Positions 5,642 through 13,095 of a stretch of DNA of 26,464 nucleotides are shown one piece after another. This stretch comes from Archaeoglobi archaeon (GTDB lineage Archaea; Halobacteriota; Archaeoglobi; Archaeoglobales; Archaeoglobaceae), in contig JAPDIT010000045.1 in assembly GCA_029259455.1 (NCBI GenBank), forward strand, positions 1 to 26,464. Direction: 5' to 3'. The stretch's first letter is position 1; each line of letters opens with the position of its first letter. A program made the translations under genes and the position numbers. The notes beneath the pieces were generated by a model. It saw nothing but the letters and a program-made list of their open reading frames with translations, searched no databases and was not told the origin of the DNA.

Positions 5642-7918
5642 ATTCTGAAAGAATTTAAGAAAATAACTGGTGCAAATCCGTACGATTATCAAAAAGCGGC
5701 CATAGATCAGCTGTTAGAGGGTAAAACACTTATTATTAGGGCTCCGACAGGATCGGGGAAAACTGAAATACCTCTAGTTCCTTTCATTTTTGGTGTCAAT
5801 GATTTTTTGCCATCGCAGTTAATTTATTCGCTTCCAACAAGAACTTTAGTCGAAAGTATTGGTGAACGGGCTACAATGTATGCTTCATTCAAAAAGCTTA
5901 GGGTTGCGATCCATCACGGTAAAAAAGCGATGAGCAGTCTCTTTGAGGAAGATCTAATTGTTACAACAGTTGACCAAACTGCTGGAGCGTACTTGAGTGT
6001 TCCATTAAGCATGCCAAAGAGATGGGGAAACATATTTGTTGGTGGTGTTGCCTCGGCTTTGACTGTTTTTGATGAAGTGCATACCCTTGATCCAGAAAAA
6101 GGTCTTCAAACGGCTACAGCAATAGCGATGCAATCAGCAAAAGTCGGCTTTCCTTCAATCATAATGTCTGCTACCTTACCGGACACTTTCATTTACCGTG
6201 TTAAGGAAAGAATAGAGAAAAATGGAGGCAAAGTTGAAGTTATAGATGTTGATAATGAATCAGAGATAAAGTCGAGGAAAAAACGGAAGGTTGAATTTAT
6301 AAATAGGGCTAATGAGAAACTGACAGCTGATGTTGTTTTGAAAGAGACTGAAGAATGCAAAAAACTTGTGGTAGTCGTTAACACTGTCGAACGAGCGCAA
6401 AAACTGTATCTTAACTTAAGGGAAAAAACAGATTGCCCTATAGTCCTTTTACACTCCAGATATCTCGAAAAAGATAGAATGGAGAAAGAAAGGAAACTTG
6501 AAGAGATTTTTGGTAAGAATAGTAAAGGGGAATGTATATTCATCTCTACACAGGTTGTGGAAGTGGGAATGGATATTTCTTCCTACGTAATTTTGTCTGA
6601 AATTGCCCCTATTGATGCACTGATCCAAAGGGCAGGGAGATGTGCAAGATGGGGAGGTAGGGGTGAGTTTCATGTTTTTGGACTGCCCAAAGATAGTGGA
6701 AATCCGTATGCACCCTACTTGAAAAATCTTGTTGAGGCTACAATCTCTGAAGTAGGTAATAGAGGGGTTTTCACTTTAGACTGGCAAACTGAACTCGAAC
6801 TAGTTAACCAAGTACTTTCAAGCTATTTCGAGTATTTTATGGACCCGACAATCTTCTATCGGCAACTTGGAGAACTTGCAAGGGCGGTATACGAAGGGAG
6901 CAGAGCAAAAGTAGAACAGAACGTTAGGGAAGTTTTTTCATGTGATGTTACATTGCATGAAAATCCAGAGGCTCTAGAACCGGAGGAACTTTTAACATTA
7001 CCAAGAATACGTATTGATGCGCGGGTTTTAAGCGGTAAAGTTGAGAAACTCAGAGAATTAGGGATTAGAATATATAAATTGAAGGAAAATCCATTAGTTG
7101 AGGATGACACCAAGAGGTATACTTTGGCACCTGTTACAAATAAAGAGGACATCTATCCGTTTGAGTTTTATGTTCTAAGCGGGGCCAGCTATTCTCCAGA
7201 AGTTGGACTCGTGTTTAATGGATTCGTTCCTGATGCAGTCAGATCTTTTGAACCAGATAGACTAAAACTTGACGAAATTGTGAGTAAAGCCGAATATAAG
7301 TTTGAAAGAGAGACTTGGGTAGAACATGCCAAAAGAACTTTACATATGCTTGATTGCTATCTAATCCCTCGTTACTATTATGCTATCAAAAATTTCGCTG
7401 ATTACTTCGGATACGAATATTACGAGTTCATTGATCTTGTTAGATGTATAACGGCATTACACGATCTTGGCAAATTGAACATAGCTTGGCAAGAAAAAGT
7501 TGGATGGGATGGTAAAGTACCTCTGGCTCATTCAGACAAAAGTGATGTTAGAGGTCTGCCCCCACACGCTACTGTTTCGGCAAGAGCTTTACAACCATAT
7601 TTAGAAAGTTTATTTGACGAAGAGGATCTACTCAAGGCATTCTACTTGGCCATAGCGCATCATCACGCACCACGAGCGAGAGAGTATAGAGATTACCGTC
7701 TAATTCCAGAATTTCACAGATTCGTTGAGAAGGTCTGGAGTGTTCCGAGAGATTCAATTGAAGCCCATGGTTCAGCAGGCAGGCTTGATTTCACGTATTT
7801 GGACATAGTTTATGAGAATGAAGCTTACAGGCTTTACGGTCTACTTTCTAAACTAATAAGAATCTCAGATAGACTCGCTACTGGGGGTGTAAGCTATGAA
7901 TCGATATTTTCTGTCTAA
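5642..7918 (+). CDS. cas3: Cas3 helicase with C-terminal HD nuclease domain, ATT start
   Basis: This is the nuclease-helicase that degrades target DNA. The conserved start of the helicase (FKKITGANPYDYQ, Walker A APTGSGKTE near residue 35) lies upstream of any ATG, GTG or TTG. The frame opens after TAA 5621, and the best start is ATT 5642, preceded by GAGGTGGT; CTG 5645 is next. Counted from there the protein has 758 aa. It carries DEVH at ~144, SAT at ~176 and QRAGRCAR at ~329, then a C-terminal HD domain: HD at 607-608, a conserved His in PPHATVS, HHH near 673-675 and a late Asp in ISDRLA. In many I-A systems helicase and HD are separate genes; here they are fused with HD last. Its stop overlaps the next gene by 23 nt. 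Expression from ATT may be weak. Confidence 0.88.
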   Translation: MLKEFKKITGANPYDYQKAAIDQLLEGKTLIIRAPTGSGKTEIPLVPFIFGVNDFLPSQLIYSLPTRTLVESIGERATMYASFKKLRVAIHHGKKAMSSLFEEDLIVTTVDQTAGAYLSVPLSMPKRWGNIFVGGVASALTVFDEVHTLDPEKGLQTATAIAMQSAKVGFPSIIMSATLPDTFIYRVKERIEKNGGKVEVIDVDNESEIKSRKKRKVEFINRANEKLTADVVLKETEECKKLVVVVNTVERAQKLYLNLREKTDCPIVLLHSRYLEKDRMEKERKLEEIFGKNSKGECIFISTQVVEVGMDISSYVILSEIAPIDALIQRAGRCARWGGRGEFHVFGLPKDSGNPYAPYLKNLVEATISEVGNRGVFTLDWQTELELVNQVLSSYFEYFMDPTIFYRQLGELARAVYEGSRAKVEQNVREVFSCDVTLHENPEALEPEELLTLPRIRIDARVLSGKVEKLRELGIRIYKLKENPLVEDDTKRYTLAPVTNKEDIYPFEFYVLSGASYSPEVGLVFNGFVPDAVRSFEPDRLKLDEIVSKAEYKFERETWVEHAKRTLHMLDCYLIPRYYYAIKNFADYFGYEYYEFIDLVRCITALHDLGKLNIAWQEKVGWDGKVPLAHSDKSDVRGLPPHATVSARALQPYLESLFDEEDLLKAFYLAIAHHHAPRAREYRDYRLIPEFHRFVEKVWSVPRDSIEAHGSAGRLDFTYLDIVYENEAYRLYGLLSKLIRISDRLATGGVSYESIFSV

Positions 7919-8954
7919 AACTGGTTGGGAGTTTTTTGATGTGTCGAGAGCGTATGGAGTGGGAATTATTGTACAAACACTAAGTGGGGATGCAGTTGTA
8001 AGCGATATGGGTGGCTTTTATCTAGTAGAATCGAGAAAAGAATTGAACTTTGAGAATATCGATCAAATTCATCAGTTTTTAGGCGATGACCAAGCTTGGA
8101 ACTGGACTTTTCTAACAATTGGAGGCAAGCAAAGAGAGACGACGAAAAAGAAGGTTACTGAATTCTTAGAAAATGTAGAAAATGTCCGAAGTATGTTAAA
8201 TCAACTAAAGGAGCTGAAACCACCAGTTTCTATAGGGGGCGGAGAGTACACCCTCTACCAACCAATGGAATTGGCTGCAACAAAAGGAATTAGAGACGAA
8301 ATTCTGCTAAAGAAGCAGTATTCTGAAGGAACGTCTATAAAAGTGACAGTAGACGACTTTAGCTTGTCAGCACTTGGACATGTCAATGCAACCATACGAA
8401 AGTTCTCGAACATGGGTATGATTTTTGCCATTCCAACTCCCACAAAAACGAGGATATTACACTTGGTTCGAGATATTAAAAAGAATATTGATGATTCCGT
8501 AAGGGGGCTACACAGAGCAGGATGGTTTCCATCAGTCGCTCAAATAGCCATAAATTTGGTTTTAGAAGAACTAAGAGTTGAAGAAAGGGGTAAATTTGCA
8601 CCAAAATTCGGTTCTTTAATTTACGGTGTGGTGACGAAGACAGGAAATCAATGGAAACCGCTGACAGGTGGCATTTTCCCTCTTGATTTTCTACATCAGA
8701 TTGCAGAATCCGGTAATGCTAAAGATGTGCTGAATAAGTGGAAAGACATTTTTATGCGAACTGCACCACCGAATATGAAAGGCTACGAGAATCTGGTAGT
8801 AGCCTTATCAGAGTTCATAGCAAATCCGAGTTTGTCCAATTACGAGAGATACATCAAACTCCATCTACGAAATGAGCTTGATAAAGGTCGGAAAAAATTT
8901 GGAGGTTACGAAGAGAAAATTTTGGAGGAGGTGGTGAGTTTTGTCGGAGTTTAA
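7896..8954 (+). CDS. cas8a: Cas8a-like large subunit (Csa4-like)
   Basis: A 352-aa protein at the place where type I-A operons carry the large Cascade subunit (cas8a2/csa4), which recognises the PAM and start of the target. The start ATG has GGGGGTG upstream and overlaps the end of cas3; the stop overlaps the next gene. The sequence is mostly soluble alpha/beta (N-terminal GVGIIVQTLSGDAVVSDMGG, a lysine-rich middle, a helical C-terminus). I see no catalytic motif, as expected for the family. Large subunits diverge fast, so the name rests on size, position and general similarity to Csa4. Confidence 0.7.
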   Translation: MNRYFLSKTGWEFFDVSRAYGVGIIVQTLSGDAVVSDMGGFYLVESRKELNFENIDQIHQFLGDDQAWNWTFLTIGGKQRETTKKKVTEFLENVENVRSMLNQLKELKPPVSIGGGEYTLYQPMELAATKGIRDEILLKKQYSEGTSIKVTVDDFSLSALGHVNATIRKFSNMGMIFAIPTPTKTRILHLVRDIKKNIDDSVRGLHRAGWFPSVAQIAINLVLEELRVEERGKFAPKFGSLIYGVVTKTGNQWKPLTGGIFPLDFLHQIAESGNAKDVLNKWKDIFMRTAPPNMKGYENLVVALSEFIANPSLSNYERYIKLHLRNELDKGRKKFGGYEEKILEEVVSFVGV

Positions 8955-9309
8955 ACTTTCAGATATTTTTGGATGTGAGGCTGTAAAGAATTTTGGAGCA
9001 GCATTGAGAAGAACATTAAGGATTGGCGACGATTACGCGTCTCTTGTAGAGCTAGAATACGCTGAGACAAAGGAGCAGTTTGTAGAAGTTATAAAGAAGT
9101 TCTTGAGGAGGTATGAAACCGTGGCACGGAGAGGTTATAAGGGAAAGAAGCTTAGCCGCCTTAGTGAGAAGCACTTGGAAGAGCTTATGAATTTAGTAGA
9201 TAGGTATGGTGTAAAGCCTGTTAGAGCCGCCCTTATTAGTTACGCTCTCGTAAAAAGCGAGAGAGAGGAATTTCCTGAATCTGAGGAGGAGGTGACTGCT
9301 TATGAGTGA
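8941..9309 (+). CDS. csa5: Csa5-like small Cascade subunit (Cas11-type)
   Basis: A 122-aa, mostly helical, basic protein lying between cas8a and cas7, the usual place of the small subunit csa5 in type I-A systems. That subunit lines the belly of Cascade and stabilises the displaced strand. It starts at TTG 8941 behind GGAGGTGGTGAG and overlaps cas8a by 14 nt; its stop overlaps the cas7 start by 8 nt. No metal or catalytic motif is visible. The assignment depends on context, size and fold type. Confidence 0.7.
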   Translation: MSEFKLSDIFGCEAVKNFGAALRRTLRIGDDYASLVELEYAETKEQFVEVIKKFLRRYETVARRGYKGKKLSRLSEKHLEELMNLVDRYGVKPVRAALISYALVKSEREEFPESEEEVTAYE

Positions 9310-10262
9310 AGAAATTTATGAAATCGCCATTTTGGGTAGGGCTACATGGCAGCTACACAGTTTGAACAACGAGGGGACGGTTGGAAACGTCACAGAGCCA
9401 AGAAGTGTTAGAATAATTGACCCAAACACAAAAAAGGCTGTGACTACCGACGGTGTTTCCGGGGAGATGCTGAAACACATTCATACGGAGATTATGTGGG
9501 TCTTGGATGACAAGAATAACTTATGCGATGCATGCAAAGTGCTAAACCCTGAAAAATTCAACTTTGCGATAAAAACAAAGAAAGCCACACCTAAGAATGT
9601 TGAAGATGCATTGGAACAGGCTTTGAAGACATGTGATGTATGCGATGTTCAGGGCTTCCTCCTCGAAAGACCTACAGCGTCAAGAAAATCAACAGTGGAA
9701 TTTGGATGGGCCCTTGGAATACCCGAAGTTTACAGGGACATTCATACTCACGCTAGGCACGCTCTTGGTGAGAAGGGTAGGGGGAGCGGAGAACAAGAAG
9801 GAGAAACCGAGGGTGTTTCAACACAGATGGTTTACCACCGTCCAACCCGTTCCGGTGTGTATGCAGTAATTTCAGTGTTCCAGCCTTGGAGAATCGGGCT
9901 GAATGAAGCGAGACAGGACAAAGACAGGACAAATACACCTACGATGCAGATGATGCTGCTAGAGAGAGAAGATACAGACTTGTATTAAAAGCTTATCAGC
10001 TACTATTTGCTCGCCAGAAGGGGCAATGACCACCACAAGATTACCGCATGTTGAAGATTTTAGTGGAGTAATAGTTTATTCAGCAGAACCTACGCCAGTA
10101 CCTGTGATTTCACCGCTTAAAAATGATTAGATCGAGGAAATAAGAACCATATCGGAAAGCATAGGTGCATCAATAAAGGTCGTGGAATTTAATAGTATTG
10201 CAGACTTTGCAGCAAAAATTGGTCAACTGACTAACAATAAACCGTACAAAATGAAGTTTTAG
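9302..10262 (+). pseudogene. cas7: Cas7 backbone subunit, disrupted by three lesions
   Basis: The first ~200 codons are a good Cas7 (DevR/Csa2 type): ATWQLHSLNNEGTVGNVTEP near the N-terminus and a region GMPE-like around VYRDIHTHARHAL. Cas7 subunits polymerise along crRNA to form the Cascade backbone. The frame then breaks. (1) AGACAGGACAA at 9911-9921 is exactly repeated at 9922-9932; removing one copy restores DKYTYDADDAARERRYR. (2) At 10021-10023 one G is missing from the run, and adding it restores RQKGAMTTTRLPHVEDFSG. (3) TAG at 10128-10130 interrupts SPLKND-stop-IEEIRTISES. With repairs the gene would encode about 316 aa ending at 10262, 11 nt before cas5. As written, translation stops at TAA 9986 after 228 aa. 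Confidence 0.88.
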
Positions 10263-10273
10263 GTGATCTGAGA

Positions 10274-10948
10274 ATGCAGTGGGTTAAACTAACACTACAC
10301 TTCCCATCATTTTTCTCATACCGCATACCGGATTACTCATCACAGTACGCCCTAAGCGTACCGTTACCATCCCCCTCCGCGATAAAGCTTGCATTGGTAG
10401 CAACAGCTATAAGAGCCACTGGCAAGGTTGATGAAGGTAAACGTGTTTTTTATGCTGTACGGGATGCTGATATACGAATGACCCCACCCAAGCAAATAGC
10501 AGTAAATTCGTTTTTAATTAAGCGGTTGAAGAAAAAGAAAAATGAACTAGGATTTGAGAACACATTTGGAGTTAGGGAGTACGTTTTCTTCTCAGAAGAC
10601 ATGAGTATATTTGTTGGCTGTGAAGATTTGGAGGACAGTTTAATTAAATACTTTAAAATGTTGAGGTATCTCGGTTCAGGAGACTCAATAGTTTATGTCA
10701 AAAGCTTAGAGGTGGCTGAAGAACCACCAGAAAGTGCAATTAAAGCAATAACAGGTAAAGAATTCGTAAAAGTCATTCCCGAAGAATCATATCTAGTCTA
10801 TCCAGTTAAGGACATTAGCAAAAAGGCCAAATTCGAACAAGTAAATCCATATTCTGGTAAATCGGGTAAAAACGTCTTTGAAAGGAAATATTACCTGATT
10901 AAATCCAAACTCAAAAAAGGTAAAAATTGGAAAATCCTAGAAATTTGA
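10274..10948 (+). CDS. cas5: Cas5 Cascade subunit
   Basis: A 224-aa RAMP-type protein that caps the crRNA 5' tag in Cascade. It begins with a ferredoxin-like strand and the Cas5 signature of aromatic and proline residues (FPSFFSYRIPDYSSQYALSV, then PLPSPSAIKLALVATAIRA). The C-terminus is lysine-rich. AGGTGAT lies upstream of ATG 10274, and it follows the ruined cas7 by 11 nt. The reading frame is intact, so decay has not spread to it. It is the last gene of the plus operon and converges with cas2. Confidence 0.85.
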   Translation: MQWVKLTLHFPSFFSYRIPDYSSQYALSVPLPSPSAIKLALVATAIRATGKVDEGKRVFYAVRDADIRMTPPKQIAVNSFLIKRLKKKKNELGFENTFGVREYVFFSEDMSIFVGCEDLEDSLIKYFKMLRYLGSGDSIVYVKSLEVAEEPPESAIKAITGKEFVKVIPEESYLVYPVKDISKKAKFEQVNPYSGKSGKNVFERKYYLIKSKLKKGKNWKILEI

Positions 10949-10970
10949 AATCTACAGTATTTCTTCAAAT
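10943..10970. terminator. Convergent terminator between cas5 and cas2
   Basis: ATTTGAA (10943-10949) and TTCAAAT (10964-10970) form a 7-bp inverted repeat that overlaps the stop codons of both convergent genes, with A/T tracts around it. It could end transcription from both sides. Confidence 0.4.
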
Positions 10971-11228
10971 CACTTCATCCATGCTGCTCTTCTCCACTCC
11001 AATAACTTCTCTCTTCATCGCGTCAGCACTCCTAAGCCTGTAAATAACAACCATGTCCTCCTCCTCGTTTATAATCTCCCTCAGCCCCATCTTGACTTCC
11101 TCAAGGTCGGCCTGCGTGAGCTCGCCCTCAAACAACGAATTCTGAATCCAGTTCAGGTGCTTCCTGAGAAACTTCTTTACCTTATTCACTCTATCAACAT
11201 TGACATCGTAGGCGATTATCACATACAT
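10965..11228 (-). CDS. cas2: Cas2 adaptation protein
   Basis: An 87-aa protein of standard Cas2 length. It opens with the ferredoxin strand MYVIIAYDVN, whose Asp (D8) is the conserved metal-site residue, and continues RVNKVKKFLRKHLNWIQNSLFEGELT, typical of the family. With Cas1 it forms the spacer-integration complex. It starts one base after the cas1 stop, so the two are translationally coupled in the order cas4-cas1-cas2. Confidence 0.95.
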   Translation of the reverse strand: MYVIIAYDVNVDRVNKVKKFLRKHLNWIQNSLFEGELTQADLEEVKMGLREIINEEEDMVVIYRLRSADAMKREVIGVEKSSMDEVI

Positions 11229-11229
11229 A

Positions 11230-12198
11230 CTACCACCACATCACGAAAGGTTTGTATTTCTCGGCATTCAAGATGTGCTTAACGAGCTTGTAGCACTCCA
11301 GCCTTATCAACCGCTGATAGGAGACTTTTCTGCCAAGCGTTCTGTGCTTTATGGTCCTCTCAAGCCTATCGTTGAAAGCCTTTAGAAATTTCTTTTTTCC
11401 GCTCTCACTCAGAAGAACGCCCCTGAACTCTTCATCAAAATCCCCTTCACCGACCATTTTCTTGTTGACGAGAGAGATGACAAGTCTGTCCACGAGTAGA
11501 GGCTTAAAAATCTCCGCAATGTCAAGCGAGAGGCTGAACCTCCTCTCAGAAGGTTCGTGAAGATAGCTAATTGCCGGATGGAGCTGGGTGTGGTAGATTT
11601 CTGTCAGGACTGCAGAGTACAGAAGAGAATTTCCGAAGCTGATCATGGCGTTAACCTCGTTCTCTGGCGGCTGCCTACTCCTCCTCTCGAACTTCATTCC
11701 GGTCAGAATGTTATCGAACTTTGAGTAGTATTCCGTCCTTGCTGCAGCCTCAATTCCCATCACCTCCTCTACGCTCTCTGCCTCTCCAAGTCCTTGAAGA
11801 GCTGAAATCACTCCTGCATCATCCTCCCCACTCCTCCTCAGCACACGTGCCATGTTCATTATACTGCCCTCAACGAAGGCCTTTGCCAAATATAGCCTCT
11901 TCTCCCTGTCAAGGTAGTGCTCCGCCTGCCTCACCACCACTTCACCCGAAATCAGACTCTCTCTGGGGTAAAACGAGCCAGTATAGTAGCCGTATCTGTT
12001 GAAGAAGTGCACGCACACACCCTCCTTAGCCAGATAGTTTAAAGCTTGAGAGGTTACGGTAAGCGAGCCGAGAGCGTATATGGCGTATATTGAGCTTATC
12101 GGAATCGGTCTCCTCTCTTCAGTACTCTCAAAGTATATCGTGTTCTCCTTTCTTCTTAGTTTTCCGTCAGAAACTATATAGAAGTTCTTCTTCCTCAT
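11230..12198 (-). CDS. cas1: Cas1 integrase of spacer acquisition
   Basis: A 322-aa protein with the N-terminal beta domain (about 1-75, KNFYIVSDGKLRRKENTIYF) and the helical catalytic domain. The metal-binding triad is in place: E150 (GIEAAARTEYY), H214 (SYLHEPSERRFSLSLDIAE) and the acidic pair D226/E229. It inserts new spacers at the leader end of the array. It is complete and normal in length, with cas4 5 nt upstream and cas2 1 nt downstream. Nothing suggests inactivation. Confidence 0.95.
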   Translation of the reverse strand: MRKKNFYIVSDGKLRRKENTIYFESTEERRPIPISSIYAIYALGSLTVTSQALNYLAKEGVCVHFFNRYGYYTGSFYPRESLISGEVVVRQAEHYLDREKRLYLAKAFVEGSIMNMARVLRRSGEDDAGVISALQGLGEAESVEEVMGIEAAARTEYYSKFDNILTGMKFERRSRQPPENEVNAMISFGNSLLYSAVLTEIYHTQLHPAISYLHEPSERRFSLSLDIAEIFKPLLVDRLVISLVNKKMVGEGDFDEEFRGVLLSESGKKKFLKAFNDRLERTIKHRTLGRKVSYQRLIRLECYKLVKHILNAEKYKPFVMWW

Positions 12199-12202
12199 TC
12201 TA

Positions 12203-12709
12203 TCACCCTACAAAGCAGAATTCAAAATAGGCGCACTTCCTGCAGTGCTTTTTCCTTACAGGCTTAGGCATCTCCTTGTTTTTCTTCAACTCATCGATTT
12301 CTTCCAGAATTTTCTCCAAATCTCTTAGCTCCTCCTCGTCCAGCTCGACGTTCACGACTTCCTTACTCTTTGGATACGTAATTCTCCCCTTAGCAGATAT
12401 CCCGAGATTTGAAAGGTAAAAGAGGTAGTAGAGCATTTGGAAAACATCTGCCTTCTCCATCGATTTTGCCTTCTTCACTTCCTGAATCTCCAGCTCATTT
12501 CCCTTCCTAACAACATCTATTGCTATTGGCCCAATCCGGACATCTTTTCTGTCCCTCTGGTAAAATTCCTTATGAACGAGCTTTCCAAGCTTTACTAGAT
12601 CGCTTTCCCTCTCCAAATTCACGTTGTGGCTGAAAAGCCACAGTTTGGTTTTGCACACGAAATAGTAGTTAACCTCCACACCTCTGATATACATTTCATC
12701 AATCATCAC
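12203..12709 (-). CDS. cas4: Cas4 RecB-like nuclease
   Basis: A 168-aa protein with the full Cas4 pattern: first cysteine C19 (FVCKTKLWLFSH), H46 (GKLVHKEFY), D65 (IAIDVV), E77-V-K79 (the ExK of the RecB motif), Q91 (QMLYYL) and three C-terminal cysteines C156, C159 and C165, which with C19 hold a 4Fe-4S cluster. Cas4 trims prespacers and helps choose their PAM. Start is GTG 12709, ATG 12706 or ATG 12694. It leads the minus-strand adaptation operon and is divergent from the array leader. Confidence 0.93.
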   Translation of the reverse strand: MMIDEMYIRGVEVNYYFVCKTKLWLFSHNVNLERESDLVKLGKLVHKEFYQRDRKDVRIGPIAIDVVRKGNELEIQEVKKAKSMEKADVFQMLYYLFYLSNLGISAKGRITYPKSKEVVNVELDEEELRDLEKILEEIDELKKNKEMPKPVRKKHCRKCAYFEFCFVG

Positions 12710-13095
12710 AAAATTAATCTGGGCTGTACAATAAATAGCTTACCACTAATACTTTTGGCTGTTAAAGGGTGCTTAGAGGTTTAATTCCTAGAAAACAGGT
12801 GTCTGAGCCGGTCGCAAAATGATTTATTTCTGAATTTTATTGTATACATTTTTAGTTTTTATTTCCTTTGCTTTGAAAATGATGTGGTCTGAGTTTTATT
12901 GTTATGCTTACCCATGCTGATTTAACTCTAATTTCGCTAAAGAGTGGTTTGGTCATCCCAAATTGAAATAGGTCTCCAGAATAAAAATCGCACATCATTA
13001 TAAACAACCTGCAACTTTAAAGATACGCGATTGTATATAAACTAAAGGAGGAACAAGAAACCTTTAAATTAGAAATGGAGAAAATATTACTGATT
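12710..13095 (+). promoter_or_regulatory. CRISPR leader and divergent cas4 promoter region
   Basis: This 386-bp gene-free, AT-rich stretch lies directly before the first repeat. Its repeat-proximal part carries runs of A/T (near 13040-13090, TTTAAATTAG and AAAATATTAC). That position and composition are those of a leader, from which the array is transcribed and where Cas1-Cas2 insert new spacers. The left ~60 bp should also hold the cas4-cas1-cas2 promoter on the other strand. I see no ORF of note. Confidence 0.75.

Noticed and set aside
5592..5648. An 18-codon ORF starting at ATG overlapping the cas6 stop
   Set aside because: Too short, shows no family pattern, and runs out of frame into the cas3 start; likely chance.
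5279..5692. Long antisense frames opposite cas6, cas3, ahcY and mfnA
   Set aside because: They are shadows of strongly supported genes with no start signals or recognisable motifs.
10128..10130. TAG in cas7 as pyrrolysine or read-through
   Set aside because: No sign of pyrrolysine use in this lineage is known to me, and two frameshifts upstream make the stop irrelevant to expression.
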